DNA from: Klebsiella sp. BIGb0407
GTDB lineage: Bacteria; Pseudomonadota; Gammaproteobacteria; Enterobacterales; Enterobacteriaceae
Length of the DNA: 64,000 nt
Direction of reading: 5' to 3'
Assembly: GCF_024807845.1 (NCBI RefSeq)
Contig: NZ_JANUEQ010000009.1
Coordinates: 160,856 to 224,855 of the forward strand
Below the pieces are notes generated by a model. It worked only from the letters and a program-made list of their open reading frames with translations. It searched no databases and had not been told where the DNA came from. Position 1 is the first letter of the stretch, and every line of letters begins with the position of its first letter. Below are positions 37,713 to 47,367 of the stretch, piece after piece. A program made the translations under genes and the position numbers.

Positions 37713-39104
37713 TTAATCTTTCAAAAAGGGGTTATGGGAAATGATTTCATCAGATAAACCATCATGGTTCTCAGGGTAGTCCATAACCACTGTACCTGAA
37801 AATTTCCCACTATTAACTTCTTTCATTACGCCTTTATTTACACCATTCGCTAAGTCACGCAAGGAAACGGCACCATGTGTTGTACTGGAGTAATTAATGA
37901 ACCACGTTTTTTTAGGTTTATTCTTTGACTCGTTAGCTAATTGACCAAAAACAGAAATTTTATTTGATATGGAGTTTTTATATTCATCCTGAATGACAAT
38001 TTTGCCATCATCATTCAAAGCGACCTCAAATCTTTTACTATTGTCTGGCCAGTGAGTAACATCAACACTCCGGGTAATGGATTCTTTTACCCCGGTTTTA
38101 AATCTGCGCACAAGGAAGATCCGTCCTCTCACTTCACTCAATAATGGAATTGTATTTTTAACTTTACCTGTTTCATTTAATACCCAGAAATTTTTCGTTC
38201 GAACGACATAACTTTCAAATGTCTCAGGAAATCCACGATTATTATTTTTGGGATTATGTTCTTCTTTTATTTGCATAAATATACATTCTGAAGGGTTTTC
38301 CTTCAAAAATTGAGTACAGTCTTCAAGAACATTATCAAAATTAATACCGAGGTATACATTCCCATGATGAATAGTAAACACGTTATTAATATGCCGACAC
38401 CGGATATCCAGATATCTAATGCCAGAATCTAACTGTTGTTTTATTGATACACTTTGTGTTTTTGCCCAAGGAGCGGCCGCTCCTGTATAACTACCGGTTC
38501 CAGAATCATGAGTGCCAGGTATGTTTATTTCACTTATATATAAACCATTGTCTAATTTCATCATCCAGGAGGGATCATAGACATGTTCGACGTCAATCAC
38601 ATTCACACCATTGCCACCTCGTCGGCATATTAACGTTTTTTTCTCTTTCTCGCCATATACACCGACTACACTTATCTTATTCGAACCAAGACAATAAGCA
38701 TACTTACCACCAAACCACCAATTATTAGAACTGCCTGAGTGCCCTTGAGCCATCACAACATCATCAAATAAAACAGAATATTGACTCCCAGTTTTATTAT
38801 TTTTTATCGTTAATGAAAGATTACCTATAAATGCAAAGTTTAAGGATCCAGCGGCATGTCCAAAAGTCGTATTCTTTTCAGTATTCAGTATATTATTAAA
38901 CCACTTTGCTACACTCTCTGAGTGTTTTCTTCCTACTCTGAACCTAAAAACACCCGAGGAGTTACAGGTTAATATTTTTCCCCTGGTAACCTCTGATGGT
39001 TGTCCATTTGTTACACGCCCATCAGTCACTACATATGACCCTCCTATTAATGTATATCCATTATGTAGAACAAATTTGACATCGTTGTCTCTAATAGTAG
39101 CCAT
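37713..39104 (-). CDS. PI-PLC X-domain phosphodiesterase with novel N-terminal domain
   Basis: 463 aa. Residues about 185-430 match bacterial phosphatidylinositol-specific phospholipase C: INIPGTHDSG (His199, Asp200), GIRYLDIRCR, then FTIHHG (His246/247), giving both catalytic histidines. Residues 1-175 form an unrecognised beta-rich domain (NSSGVFRFRVGRK, GQPSEVTRG). No signal peptide or lipobox. The coding sequence is AT-rich compared with its neighbours and sits in an insertion between dusA and zur with a TnpB relic, suggesting transfer. Possible secreted or contact-delivered toxin, or an intracellular enzyme; target unknown. Confidence 0.78.
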   Translation of the reverse strand: MATIRDNDVKFVLHNGYTLIGGSYVVTDGRVTNGQPSEVTRGKILTCNSSGVFRFRVGRKHSESVAKWFNNILNTEKNTTFGHAAGSLNFAFIGNLSLTIKNNKTGSQYSVLFDDVVMAQGHSGSSNNWWFGGKYAYCLGSNKISVVGVYGEKEKKTLICRRGGNGVNVIDVEHVYDPSWMMKLDNGLYISEINIPGTHDSGTGSYTGAAAPWAKTQSVSIKQQLDSGIRYLDIRCRHINNVFTIHHGNVYLGINFDNVLEDCTQFLKENPSECIFMQIKEEHNPKNNNRGFPETFESYVVRTKNFWVLNETGKVKNTIPLLSEVRGRIFLVRRFKTGVKESITRSVDVTHWPDNSKRFEVALNDDGKIVIQDEYKNSISNKISVFGQLANESKNKPKKTWFINYSSTTHGAVSLRDLANGVNKGVMKEVNSGKFSGTVVMDYPENHDGLSDEIISHNPFLKD

Positions 39105-39399
39105 ATATGTACACCTCGTTTAAGGGAAAATATATTTAATGTAGAAAATAAAATTCAACGACTCCATGAGAATTCAATGGAAATGTTGATAGTGTCATTC
39201 ATAAAATAATAAATCTGGTGACGATTAAATTTATATTAACCACATCAGAAGTATTATATCAATATAATATTGCGACTATTCCTAATTTAGAGATGTCACT
39301 TTTCACGACATAAAGAATTTTATAGAATATACTCTAAATAATACGAGTACTTGTAGACATAAAGTTCAGCCACTGATGAATATAGATGAACTCTGTGAT
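39105..39399. other. AT-rich gene-free spacer upstream of the PI-PLC gene
   Basis: Presumably holds the PI-PLC promoter. No gene, clear repeat or terminator is seen. Confidence 0.4.
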
Positions 39400-39516
39400 T
39401 TATCCAACTCCACTGCTGCAATGCACAAGCGTGTTTGACTCCGTGGCTAACACCGCAAGATCCACTACTTTTATATTGTTAGCTGCGTTAATATTTCTGT
39501 CATGGTTAACAGGATT
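39400..39516 (-). pseudogene. TnpB (IS200/IS605-type) C-terminal remnant
   Basis: On the minus strand the frame from 39516 to the stop at 39402-39400 reads NPVNHDRNINAANNIKVVDL and continues LAVLATES to the stop. HDRNINAANNI matches the terminal RuvC-III motif (HDRDxNAAxNI) of OrfB/TnpB. An in-frame TAA lies immediately upstream (39517-39519) and no further homologous coding is seen, so only about 38 codons survive. Confidence 0.75.
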
Positions 39517-39681
39517 TTAGTTATGCACCTGATACCTCTCATCAGAAATATCCCTTAGCATTGATGCTTCTACTCGCTGCCCCGCTAACATGCCAGAGAT
39601 ACGAATCAGGCTTGATACCGCTTAATTCTTCATTTTCTTTCCCTTATGGTACTATATTGAGTCAAATATCGGGAGAGACTG

Positions 39682-40194
39682 ATGGATACGACAACCGCTC
39701 AAAATATGTTAGCGCAGGCAGAAAAGCTGTGTTTGCAACGCAATGTACGCCTGACCCCGCAACGTCTGGAAGTACTGCGTTTACTGGCAGAGCAAAGCGG
39801 AGCCATTAGTGCTTACGATCTGCTGGATTTACTGCGTGTGAGCGAGCCGCAAGCCAAGCCACCGACCGTTTATCGTGCGCTGGATTTCTTGCTGGAGCAG
39901 GGTTTTATTCATCGCGTAGAGTCAACTAATAGCTATGTGCTGTGCCACCTGATAGACCACCCGACACACTCTTCAGCCATGTTTATTTGCGACAGATGCG
40001 GCGCCGTGAAAGAACAGTCAGCGCAGGGTGTCGAGGATATTATGCACAAACTCGCGTCAGGCATTGGTTTTGCGCTGCACCACTCTATTATGGAAGTCCA
40101 CGGCTTGTGCGCGGACTGTGCTGAAGTGGAAGCCTGCCATCACCGCGAACAGTGTGGTCACGATCACTCGATTCTGATGAAAAAGAAGCGTTAA
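39682..40194 (+). CDS. zur: Zinc uptake regulation protein (Fur family)
   Basis: 170 aa. Winged-helix region LTPQRLEVLRLLAEQSGAISAYDLLDLLR, then zinc-binding CDRCGAV and CADCAEVEACHHREQCGHDH. Represses znuABC and related zinc-uptake genes with zinc bound. GGAG lies just upstream of ATG. Convergent with dinF; yjbJ, which lies between them in E. coli, is absent. Confidence 0.96.
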   Translation: MDTTTAQNMLAQAEKLCLQRNVRLTPQRLEVLRLLAEQSGAISAYDLLDLLRVSEPQAKPPTVYRALDFLLEQGFIHRVESTNSYVLCHLIDHPTHSSAMFICDRCGAVKEQSAQGVEDIMHKLASGIGFALHHSIMEVHGLCADCAEVEACHHREQCGHDHSILMKKKR

Positions 40195-40205
40195 ACGAAA
40201 ATAAA

Positions 40206-40253
40206 GGTACATCCTTGCCCCGGGTGAGTGGCTCACAGGCATACTGATGTACC
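40206..40253. terminator. Convergent zur/dinF stem-loop
   Basis: GGTACATC / GATGTACC outer stem encloses a GTGAG-TGG-CTCAC hairpin. It fills the 68-bp gap between convergent stops; probably a bidirectional terminator though U-tracts are short. Confidence 0.55.
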
Positions 40254-40262
40254 CGTTTAAGC

Positions 40263-41597
40263 TCAGTGCTGATTCAGCCCATCAAACCAGGTATTATTTT
40301 TCCAGTGGCGACGCCAGATAAAGGCCAGCGCAAGGCCACGCAGAGATAAAAATACGGCCAGTGCCAACCATAAACCGTGATTACCCAGCCAGGGTAAGGT
40401 CAGTAACGTCAGGCCGAAACCCAATGCCGCGATAGCCATACTGTTGCGCATATCGGCACCACGAGTTGCGCCAATAAACATGCCGTCCAGCAAATAACAC
40501 CATACCCCAACCAACGGCAAAATAATCTGCCATGGCAGATACTGGTCTGCTAGCTGTCTGATTTCCGGTAATGAGGTCAGCAGAGCAATGATATGCTGGC
40601 CTGCCAGCGCATAGATAATCGCGAACGCCAGAGCGACTAATCCCGCTTGTCGGCAGGAGGCATACCAGACCTCACGTAAATGGCTGCTATCACGTGCACC
40701 ATAAGCTTGCCCGGAGTAAGCCTCAACGGAATAAGCGAAGCCATCCAGAGCATAGGCGGTGAAGGTCAGCAGGGTCATCAGAACCGCATTCACGGCAACA
40801 ATTTCGCCGCCCAGGCGGGCACCAAAAATAGTAATACCAGCAAAACAGATTTGCAGCAGCAATGAGCGCAGCATGATATCGCGGTTGAGCGCCAGCAGGC
40901 GACGCATATCGCCACGCCAGCTATTTTTAAACATCCGCAGGGTTATTCCTCGCAGTGCCATGACTTTTTTCACCATCAGTAAACCGATGATAAAAGTGGC
41001 ATATTCTGCCGCAACCGTTGCCAAAGCAGCACCCTCGACTTTCATCTGCAAACCGATGATAAGCCAGAGATCGAGCACAATATTTAATACGTTACCGACC
41101 ACCAGCAGTATCACAGGCGCACGGGCATACTGCACTCCTAGCAACCAGCCAAGTAATACCAGGTTAGCCAGTGAAGCAGGCGCACTTAACCAGCGTATTT
41201 CCAGAAAAGCACGAGCCTGAGCTAATACCTCTTCGCTCCCGCCAACAATACGTAGAGCCAGGTCAATCAATGTCGTGCGGAAAATAACTATCGCGATACC
41301 CGCAATCAGGGCCAGCAACAGTGGCTGTACTAATGCCCGGGCGAGACGTGGGGTGTCTTTAGCGCCAAAGGCCTGCGCCGTCATACCGGTGGTACTCATA
41401 CGTAAAAATAACAGCAGCATAAACAGAAAACTGGTCGCCATGGTACCGACAGCCACCCCACCCAGATAAACCGGGCTTTCGAGATGACCAATAACGGCAA
41501 TGCTTACCAATCCAAGCAGAGGAACAGAGATATTAGAGAAAATCATCGGCAGCGCCAGCCGCCATAAAGCACTGTCCGCAGAGGAGAAGAATCGCAT
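40263..41597 (-). CDS. dinF: MATE-family efflux transporter DinF
   Basis: 444 aa with about 12 membrane helices and MATE organisation; begins MRFFSSADSALWRLALPMIFSNISVPLLG. It lies 106 bp downstream of lexA on the same strand, the SOS operon lexA-dinF. Probably a cation-coupled drug/metabolite exporter; its physiological substrate is uncertain. Confidence 0.94.
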   Translation of the reverse strand: MRFFSSADSALWRLALPMIFSNISVPLLGLVSIAVIGHLESPVYLGGVAVGTMATSFLFMLLLFLRMSTTGMTAQAFGAKDTPRLARALVQPLLLALIAGIAIVIFRTTLIDLALRIVGGSEEVLAQARAFLEIRWLSAPASLANLVLLGWLLGVQYARAPVILLVVGNVLNIVLDLWLIIGLQMKVEGAALATVAAEYATFIIGLLMVKKVMALRGITLRMFKNSWRGDMRRLLALNRDIMLRSLLLQICFAGITIFGARLGGEIVAVNAVLMTLLTFTAYALDGFAYSVEAYSGQAYGARDSSHLREVWYASCRQAGLVALAFAIIYALAGQHIIALLTSLPEIRQLADQYLPWQIILPLVGVWCYLLDGMFIGATRGADMRNSMAIAALGFGLTLLTLPWLGNHGLWLALAVFLSLRGLALAFIWRRHWKNNTWFDGLNQH

Positions 41598-41703
41598 AGC
41601 TGGACCTGAGTCGAATGAGGAGAGGGAATTGCATTAAAGTGATGCAAGTTAACATAACTGCACCACTTTAACTGATACTACTAATCGATGCTCTTAATTA
41701 ATA

Positions 41704-42312
41704 CTACAGCCATTCACCATTACGAATAACGCCAACAGCCAGGCCTTCGATGGTGAAACTTTGCTGACGCAAGTCAACTACGATTGGCTGGAACTCGCTA
41801 TTTTCTGACAATAATTGAACAGTATTGCCCTGCTTCTTCAGACGCTTCACTGTGACCTCGTCATCGATACGAGCGACGACAACCTGTCCGTTACGCACAT
41901 CCTGAGTTTTATGTACGGCAAGCAAGTCGCCATCCAGAATACCGATGTCTTTCATTGACATACCGCTTACTCGTAACAGGAAGTCAGCGCCAGGTTTGAA
42001 CAGACCAGGATCAACCTGATAATGGCCTTCGATATGCTGTTCGGCCAGCAGCGGTTCTCCGGCGGCAACGCGCCCAATCAGAGGCAGCCCCCGCTCTTCT
42101 TCAATTAATAACCTGATACCGCGAGATGCTCCGGAGATAATCTCGATAACCCCTTTACGCGCCAATGCCTTAAGGTGTTCTTCAGCCGCGTTCGGAGAAC
42201 GAAACCCAAGACGCTGGGCAATTTCAGCACGCGTTGGTGGCATGCCAGTCTGGGTTATATGATCCCGAATCAGATCAAACACCTCTTGCTGCCTGGTAGT
42301 TAGTGCTTTCAT
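41704..42312 (-). CDS. lexA: SOS repressor LexA
   Basis: 202 aa. N-terminal winged helix ([31 protein letters not shown]). Self-cleavage site Ala84-Gly85 (RVAAGEP), catalytic Ser119 (SGMSMKD) and Lys156 (VKRLKK). Represses SOS genes until RecA-stimulated autoproteolysis. Two LexA boxes precede it, giving autoregulation. Confidence 0.99.
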   Translation of the reverse strand: MKALTTRQQEVFDLIRDHITQTGMPPTRAEIAQRLGFRSPNAAEEHLKALARKGVIEIISGASRGIRLLIEEERGLPLIGRVAAGEPLLAEQHIEGHYQVDPGLFKPGADFLLRVSGMSMKDIGILDGDLLAVHKTQDVRNGQVVVARIDDEVTVKRLKKQGNTVQLLSENSEFQPIVVDLRQQSFTIEGLAVGVIRNGEWL

Positions 42313-42320
42313 TCCGCCCC

Positions 42321-42357
42321 CTGGGTGTTTATACAGTTATGCTGTGAGTATATACAG
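42321..42357. promoter_or_regulatory. Tandem LexA boxes of lexA
   Basis: CTGGGTGTTTATACAG (42321-42336) and CTGTGAGTATATACAG (42342-42357), both CTG-N10-CAG, arranged as in the E. coli lexA promoter. Confidence 0.97.
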
Positions 42358-42420
42358 CAAATGGCGAATATGAAACCAGAAATTAAGCTAAAACAAGCAA
42401 CTCAGGCAGTTTTGAGAGCT

Positions 42421-42789
42421 CTATCGGAAATGTGCCCACAGTAACGTTCCCCAAGTGACAGCAGCCAAAATAAGCGCTATCAATACAGCAGCAGAACCCA
42501 TATCTTTAGCACGCCCGGAAAGTTCATGATAATCAGTGCCAACCCGGTCAACCAGGGCCTCGATAGCACTGTTAAGGATCTCAACTATCATGACCAAAAG
42601 AACTGAGCCTATCAGTAAAATTCGGGTGACAGGAGAGACATCCAGCCAGCAAGCCAGTGCGATAGCGATAACCGTCATCACGCCTTCTTGTCGGAACGCA
42701 GCTTCATTGCGCCACGCGGCTTTTAATCCTTGCCATGAATAACCTGCTGCTTTAATGATACGTGTGATACCAGTAGCCTTACTCGCCAT
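42421..42789 (-). CDS. dgkA: Diacylglycerol kinase
   Basis: 122 aa, three transmembrane helices, same length as E. coli. ATGITRIIKAAGYSWQGLKAAWRNE is the amphipathic N-terminus; EILNSAIEALVDRV contains the active-site glutamates. Recycles diacylglycerol to phosphatidate in the inner membrane. Next to lexA and divergent from plsB as in E. coli. Confidence 0.97.
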   Translation of the reverse strand: MASKATGITRIIKAAGYSWQGLKAAWRNEAAFRQEGVMTVIAIALACWLDVSPVTRILLIGSVLLVMIVEILNSAIEALVDRVGTDYHELSGRAKDMGSAAVLIALILAAVTWGTLLWAHFR

Positions 42790-42835
42790 GAAAAGAGAAC
42801 CTTTTTAAATTCCGAGCGTCAATGCTCATAGATTA

Positions 42836-42930
42836 AGAGCCTATCCCATCAGGCGTACATTGTGGCAGCCCGTTTAGAGTACTGCCCGGGGCCAAAATGG
42901 CAAATAGAATAGCCTGATGGGATAGGCTCT
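42836..42930. repeat. 95-bp palindromic element with 19-bp perfect arms
   Basis: AGAGCCTATCCCATCAGGC (42836-42854) and its exact complement GCCTGATGGGATAGGCTCT (42912-42930) flank 57 bp. It lies in the dgkA-plsB divergent region. Looks like a dispersed miniature palindromic repeat (MITE/ERIC-like class). Confidence 0.8.
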
Positions 42931-43066
42931 ACGTTGGTAACGAAAATAATTCGAGTTACTTGTCCGCGCAGAGTAGGCTCTAAATGATCCGGCCACAGAA
43001 ATTCCCCGGAGTTTCTGGTATCCTTGCGCTGTTTTTGTATCATTAACCTGAGGCTGTACATCGTCT

Positions 43067-45514
43067 ATGTCAGGCTGGTCACGAATTTACTATAAATTAC
43101 TGAGTTTACCATTACGCATTCTGGTAAAAAGTAAGTCTATCCCTGCTGATCCTATCAGCGAGCTGGGGTTGGATGCTACGCGCCCAATAATGTATGTTCT
43201 GCCTTATAATTCTAAGGCCGATATACTCACGTTACGCGCACAATGTCTGGCTCACAATCTTCCGGACCCTTTGGTTCCTCTGGAAATTGACGGCGTCTCT
43301 TTACCCCGTTACGTCTTTATCCACGGCGGGCCGCGTGTTTTCACTTATTACACGCCAAAAGAGGAGTCAATTAAGCTATTTCACGACTATCTGGATCTGC
43401 ATAATCGCAACCTCGAGCTTGATGTCCAGATGGTTCCGGTTTCGGTCATGTTTGGTCGCTCACCGGGCCGTGAAAAAGGGGAAGTTAACCCTCCCTTGCG
43501 GACACTGAACGGCCTGCAGAAGTTTTTTGCCGTTTCCTGGCTGGGTCGCGATAGCTTTGTCCGCTTTTCACCGCCCGTATCACTGCGCCGTATGGCAACT
43601 GAACACGGTACAGATAAATCAATTGCACAAAAACTGGCGCGTGTCGCACGCACCCATTTTGCTCGTCAGCGTTTAGCTGCTGTCGGTCCGCGTCTGCCGG
43701 CTCGCCAGGCTCTGTTTAATAAACTTCTGGCCTCTAAGGCGATAGCCCGCGCTGTCGAAGATGAAGCCCGTAGTAAAAAAATCTCCCATGAAAAAGCGCA
43801 GCAGAATGCTATTGCGCTGATGGAAGAGATTGCCGCTAACTTCTCTTATGAAGCCGTACGCCTTTCTGACCGAATCCTCGGGCTGACATGGAACCGCTTG
43901 TATAAAGGGATCAATGTTCATAACGCAGAGCGAGTACGTCAGCTGGCACATGACGGGCATGAGATTGTCTATGTTCCCTGCCATCGCAGCCATATGGACT
44001 ATTTACTGCTGTCTTATGTGCTCTATCACCAGGGTTTGGTGCCGCCGCATATTGCCGCCGGTATCAATTTGAATTTCTGGCCGGCTGGCCCGATTTTCCG
44101 CCGTCTGGGTGCCTTCTTTATTCGCCGCACCTTTAAAGGCAACAAACTCTACTCCACCGTATTCCGTGAATATCTGGGTGAGCTTTTCAGCCGCGGTTAT
44201 TCAGTTGAATATTTTGTCGAAGGTGGGCGTTCTCGTACCGGCCGTTTGCTGGATCCGAAAACCGGAACGCTATCGATGACTATCCAGGCAATGTTGCGGG
44301 GTGGTACTCGCCCTATCACGCTGGTACCGATTTATATCGGCTATGAGCACGTGATGGAAGTGGGCACCTATGCCAACGAATTGCGTGGCGCAACCAAAGA
44401 AAAAGAAAGCTTTCTCCAGATGGTCCGCGGGCTGAGTAAGCTACGTAATCTGGGTCAGGGCTATGTTAACTTTGGTGAGCCACTGCCACTGATGGCCTAT
44501 CTCAACCAGCATGTTCCGGAATGGCGTGACTCAATTGACCCTATTGAATCTATTCGCCCGGCATGGCTGACGCCAACGGTTAATCATATTGCCGCCGATC
44601 TGATGGTGAGAATTAATAATGCCGGGGCAGCGAACGCAATGAACTTATGTTGCACCGCTTTACTGGCCTCACGTCAGCGTTCACTGACTCGGGAACAGTT
44701 AACCGACCAGCTGAATTGTTATCTGGACTTGCTGCATAACGTTCCTTACTCACCGGATGCCACGGCTCCGACGATGAAAGCGGATGCGCTGATTGATCAT
44801 GCCCTGCAGATGAATAAGTTTGAGGTAGAAAAAGATACTATCGGTGACATCATTATTCTGCCGCGTGAGCAGGCGATACTGATGACCTACTACCGCAATA
44901 ACATTATGCATATGCTGGTATTACCATCGCTTATCGCCGCGATTATTACTCAGCATAACCAGATGACGCGTCAGGCATTAATAGCGCAGATAGCCGTTAT
45001 TTACCCGATGTTAAAAGCCGAACTGTTCCTGCGCTGGGATGAGCAACAGCTGGCAACAGAGGTTGAGGCTTTACTGGCTGAGCTGGCACGCCAGCAACTG
45101 ATCTTTATCGACGGTGATAACATCGAGGTGAATACCGCCCAGGCACTGGTGCTGGAACTGCTGGCAGCCGGGGTTCGTGAAACCTTGCAGCGCTACGCCA
45201 TCACTTTCTGGCTACTCAGTACTAATCCGTCGATTAACCGCGGTACGCTGGAACGTGAAAGTCGTACTCTGGCGCAACGGTTATCAGTGCTCCACGGTAT
45301 CAACGCTCCGGAATTCTTCGACAAAGCGGTATTTACCTCTCTGGTATTAACCTTGCGCGATGAAGGCTATATCAGCGATACAGGTGACGCTGAACCGGTT
45401 GAGACGATTAAGGTTTATCAGATGCTGGCAGATCTTGTGACTGCCGAAGTCCGGTTAACCATTGAAAGCGCAACCACTCAGGATAATGCTCCGGCAACCG
45501 TTGCCACGGTCTAA
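43067..45514 (+). CDS. plsB: Glycerol-3-phosphate O-acyltransferase
   Basis: 815 aa (E. coli 807), starts [16 protein letters not shown]. The acyltransferase HX4D motif is HRSHMDYLL (His306), followed by [12 protein letters not shown] and [10 protein letters not shown]. Catalyses the first step of phospholipid synthesis at the inner membrane. The palindromic element 42836-42930 lies between it and dgkA. Its terminator follows. Confidence 0.97.
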   Translation: MSGWSRIYYKLLSLPLRILVKSKSIPADPISELGLDATRPIMYVLPYNSKADILTLRAQCLAHNLPDPLVPLEIDGVSLPRYVFIHGGPRVFTYYTPKEESIKLFHDYLDLHNRNLELDVQMVPVSVMFGRSPGREKGEVNPPLRTLNGLQKFFAVSWLGRDSFVRFSPPVSLRRMATEHGTDKSIAQKLARVARTHFARQRLAAVGPRLPARQALFNKLLASKAIARAVEDEARSKKISHEKAQQNAIALMEEIAANFSYEAVRLSDRILGLTWNRLYKGINVHNAERVRQLAHDGHEIVYVPCHRSHMDYLLLSYVLYHQGLVPPHIAAGINLNFWPAGPIFRRLGAFFIRRTFKGNKLYSTVFREYLGELFSRGYSVEYFVEGGRSRTGRLLDPKTGTLSMTIQAMLRGGTRPITLVPIYIGYEHVMEVGTYANELRGATKEKESFLQMVRGLSKLRNLGQGYVNFGEPLPLMAYLNQHVPEWRDSIDPIESIRPAWLTPTVNHIAADLMVRINNAGAANAMNLCCTALLASRQRSLTREQLTDQLNCYLDLLHNVPYSPDATAPTMKADALIDHALQMNKFEVEKDTIGDIIILPREQAILMTYYRNNIMHMLVLPSLIAAIITQHNQMTRQALIAQIAVIYPMLKAELFLRWDEQQLATEVEALLAELARQQLIFIDGDNIEVNTAQALVLELLAAGVRETLQRYAITFWLLSTNPSINRGTLERESRTLAQRLSVLHGINAPEFFDKAVFTSLVLTLRDEGYISDTGDAEPVETIKVYQMLADLVTAEVRLTIESATTQDNAPATVATV

Positions 45515-45527
45515 TTTCTGAGCAGAG

Positions 45528-45558
45528 AAAAAAGCGGGGAAACCCGCTTTTTTCTTTT
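45528..45558 (+). terminator. Terminator of plsB
   Basis: AAAAAAGCGGG-GAAA-CCCGCTTTTTT followed by CTTTT. Confidence 0.93.
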
Positions 45559-45579
45559 ATCCTGCAATAACACCACCGC

Positions 45580-46023
45580 TTATATTTTTTGTACCTGAGT
45601 CATCTCAGCGCTCAGTACAATGCCCTCTTCTGTAACGGGTGCCATATAGCTCACCGGTTTACCGGTTTGTTTATCGATAAGCTGTGAATGGCGCTCATCA
45701 GGCATGAATAAGTGCAGCTCTCCCCACTGGCGCATCGCCACGATTACCGGAAACAGACTTTTCCCTCTGGCTGTGAGTACATATTCCTGATAGGAGGTAC
45801 CATCTGAAGCGGCCTGCATTTCCAGCACCCCGGCGGTAACCAGTTTATGCAATCGGTCAGACAGAATGTTACGTGCCATACCCAGGTTACGCTGGAAGTC
45901 TCCGAAACGGCGAATACCGTCGAAGGCATCACGCACTATCAATAGCGACCAGCGATCGCCTACCAGGCTAACAGAGCGCGCCACAGGGCAAGGTTCATAA
46001 GGTAACGATTGATCTGCAGACAT
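45580..46023 (-). CDS. HxlR-family transcriptional regulator
   Basis: 147 aa with the HxlR winged-helix signature: YEPCPVARSVSLVGDRWSLLIVRDAFDGIRRFGDF, then LGMARNILSDRLHKLV. The N-terminal Cys of the family is present and may sense electrophiles or oxidants. Divergent from an MFS exporter with two similar palindromic sites between, so it probably represses that exporter and itself. Confidence 0.88.
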   Translation of the reverse strand: MSADQSLPYEPCPVARSVSLVGDRWSLLIVRDAFDGIRRFGDFQRNLGMARNILSDRLHKLVTAGVLEMQAASDGTSYQEYVLTARGKSLFPVIVAMRQWGELHLFMPDERHSQLIDKQTGKPVSYMAPVTEEGIVLSAEMTQVQKI

Positions 46024-46050
46024 AGCAACGCCCCGATTAGATGAATAACA

Positions 46051-46104
46051 AGTTGCATTTTAAAACCACCTGACCTAGCATTCAACCAGTTTCATTTTGA
46101 AACT
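46051..46104. promoter_or_regulatory. Paired HxlR-type operators
   Basis: AGTTGCATTTTAAAACC (46051-46067) and AGTTTCATTTTGAAACT (46088-46104) are two copies of one motif 37 bp apart; the second has perfect AGTTTC/GAAACT arms. Both lie in the 102-bp divergent gap. Confidence 0.6.
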
Positions 46105-46125
46105 TGATTGAGTGAGAACCCGATA

Positions 46126-47322
46126 ATGACAAAACCCTCCCGGTCTGCGCCTTTACCTGCAAGCCTGCTATGCCTGTTTGCCGTCGCCAGCGGTTTAAGT
46201 GTCGCCAGCGTTTACTATGCCCAGCCTTTACTGGATATTCTGGCGCATGATTTTGCTATCAGTCAGGCCACTATTGGCGGCGTTATCAGTGCAACACAAG
46301 CAGGCTGCGCCGTGGCACTGCTATTCCTGGTTCCGCTCGGCGATCGTATTGACAGACGTCACCTGATGGCAGGGCAGCTCTTCGCCCTGATAGTGGCTCT
46401 GGTTACTGTGGCAATGGCTCAATCGACCCTGATATTGCTGGTCGGCATGTTCGCTGTTGGCCTGCTGGGAACAGCTATGACACAGGGTCTGATTGCCTAT
46501 GCAGCCAGCGCTGCGGCTCCTGAGGAGCGAGGGCATGTGGTGGGTACTGCTCAAGGTGGCGTCTTTATTGGCCTGCTACTGGCCAGAGTATTTGCCGGTG
46601 GCGTAAGTGATATTGCGGGCTGGCGCGGAGTCTATTTTACCGCTGCCGCCTTGATGCTGGCACTCGCGATACCCTTATGGCGTTATTTACCCGTTCTGGC
46701 ACCTGCCACACATCGCTTAAGCTACCCACGCTTACTGGCTTCAATGCTGACATTGCTACGCCAGCAGCCCGTACTCCAGGTGCGTGGTATTCTGGCATTA
46801 CTGATGTTCGCCGCCTTTAATATCTTCTGGAGCGCGCTGGTACTGCCGCTCAGCGCTCCACCTTATGATTTTTCCCATACGCTGATTGGCGCTTTTGGCT
46901 TAGTCGGCGCAGTGGGCGCTCTGGCCGCAACCCGTGCCGGGCGCTGGGCTGACAAAGGTTATAGTCAGCGTACGAGTGCCGCAGCACTAGCACTTCTGCT
47001 GCTGGCATGGTGGCCATTATCCTTAATGGAGACATCACTCTGGGCATTGGTTATCGGTATTGTCTTGCTCGATTTGGGAGGACAGGCGCTGCATGTCACT
47101 AATCAGAGCTTAATCTTTCGCACAGCGCCTGAGGCACACAGCCGGATGGTGGCTCTCTATATGCTGTTCTATGCAGCAGGCAGCGGTCTGGGCGCGATTA
47201 GCACTACCTCTATGTATGCTTATGCTGGCTGGGAGGGCGTCTGTGTACTCGGTGCAGCGGTCAGTCTGCTGGCGGGATTATTCTGGTGGTTTACGCGGGA
47301 GTTAACGCCGGATAACGCGTAG
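46126..47322 (+). CDS. MFS drug/metabolite exporter
   Basis: 398 aa from ATG 46126 (MTKPSRSAPLPAS); an in-frame TTG at 46108 would add six residues. About 12 hydrophobic helices, DHA1-type. The loop 2-3 motif reads VPLGDRIDRRHL, close to GxLaDrxGrkxxl. Probable proton antiporter exporting a toxic compound, controlled by the divergent HxlR regulator. This pair is inserted between plsB and ubiA. Confidence 0.85.
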   Translation: MTKPSRSAPLPASLLCLFAVASGLSVASVYYAQPLLDILAHDFAISQATIGGVISATQAGCAVALLFLVPLGDRIDRRHLMAGQLFALIVALVTVAMAQSTLILLVGMFAVGLLGTAMTQGLIAYAASAAAPEERGHVVGTAQGGVFIGLLLARVFAGGVSDIAGWRGVYFTAAALMLALAIPLWRYLPVLAPATHRLSYPRLLASMLTLLRQQPVLQVRGILALLMFAAFNIFWSALVLPLSAPPYDFSHTLIGAFGLVGAVGALAATRAGRWADKGYSQRTSAAALALLLLAWWPLSLMETSLWALVIGIVLLDLGGQALHVTNQSLIFRTAPEAHSRMVALYMLFYAAGSGLGAISTTSMYAYAGWEGVCVLGAAVSLLAGLFWWFTRELTPDNA

Positions 47323-47331
47323 CGATAAGAC

Positions 47332-47362
47332 AGCAAGCCGTCTGTAATAAAGACGGCTTGCT
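47332..47362. terminator. MFS/ubiA convergent hairpin
   Basis: AGCAAGCCGTCT and AGACGGCTTGCT, 12-bp perfect stem, 7-nt loop, between convergent genes. U-tracts are poor on both sides. Confidence 0.6.
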
Positions 47363-47367
47363 CAGCA

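Noticed and set aside
39561..39809. Plus-strand frame overlapping the start of zur
   Set aside because: Out of frame with zur and crosses into its coding region; no homology recognised.
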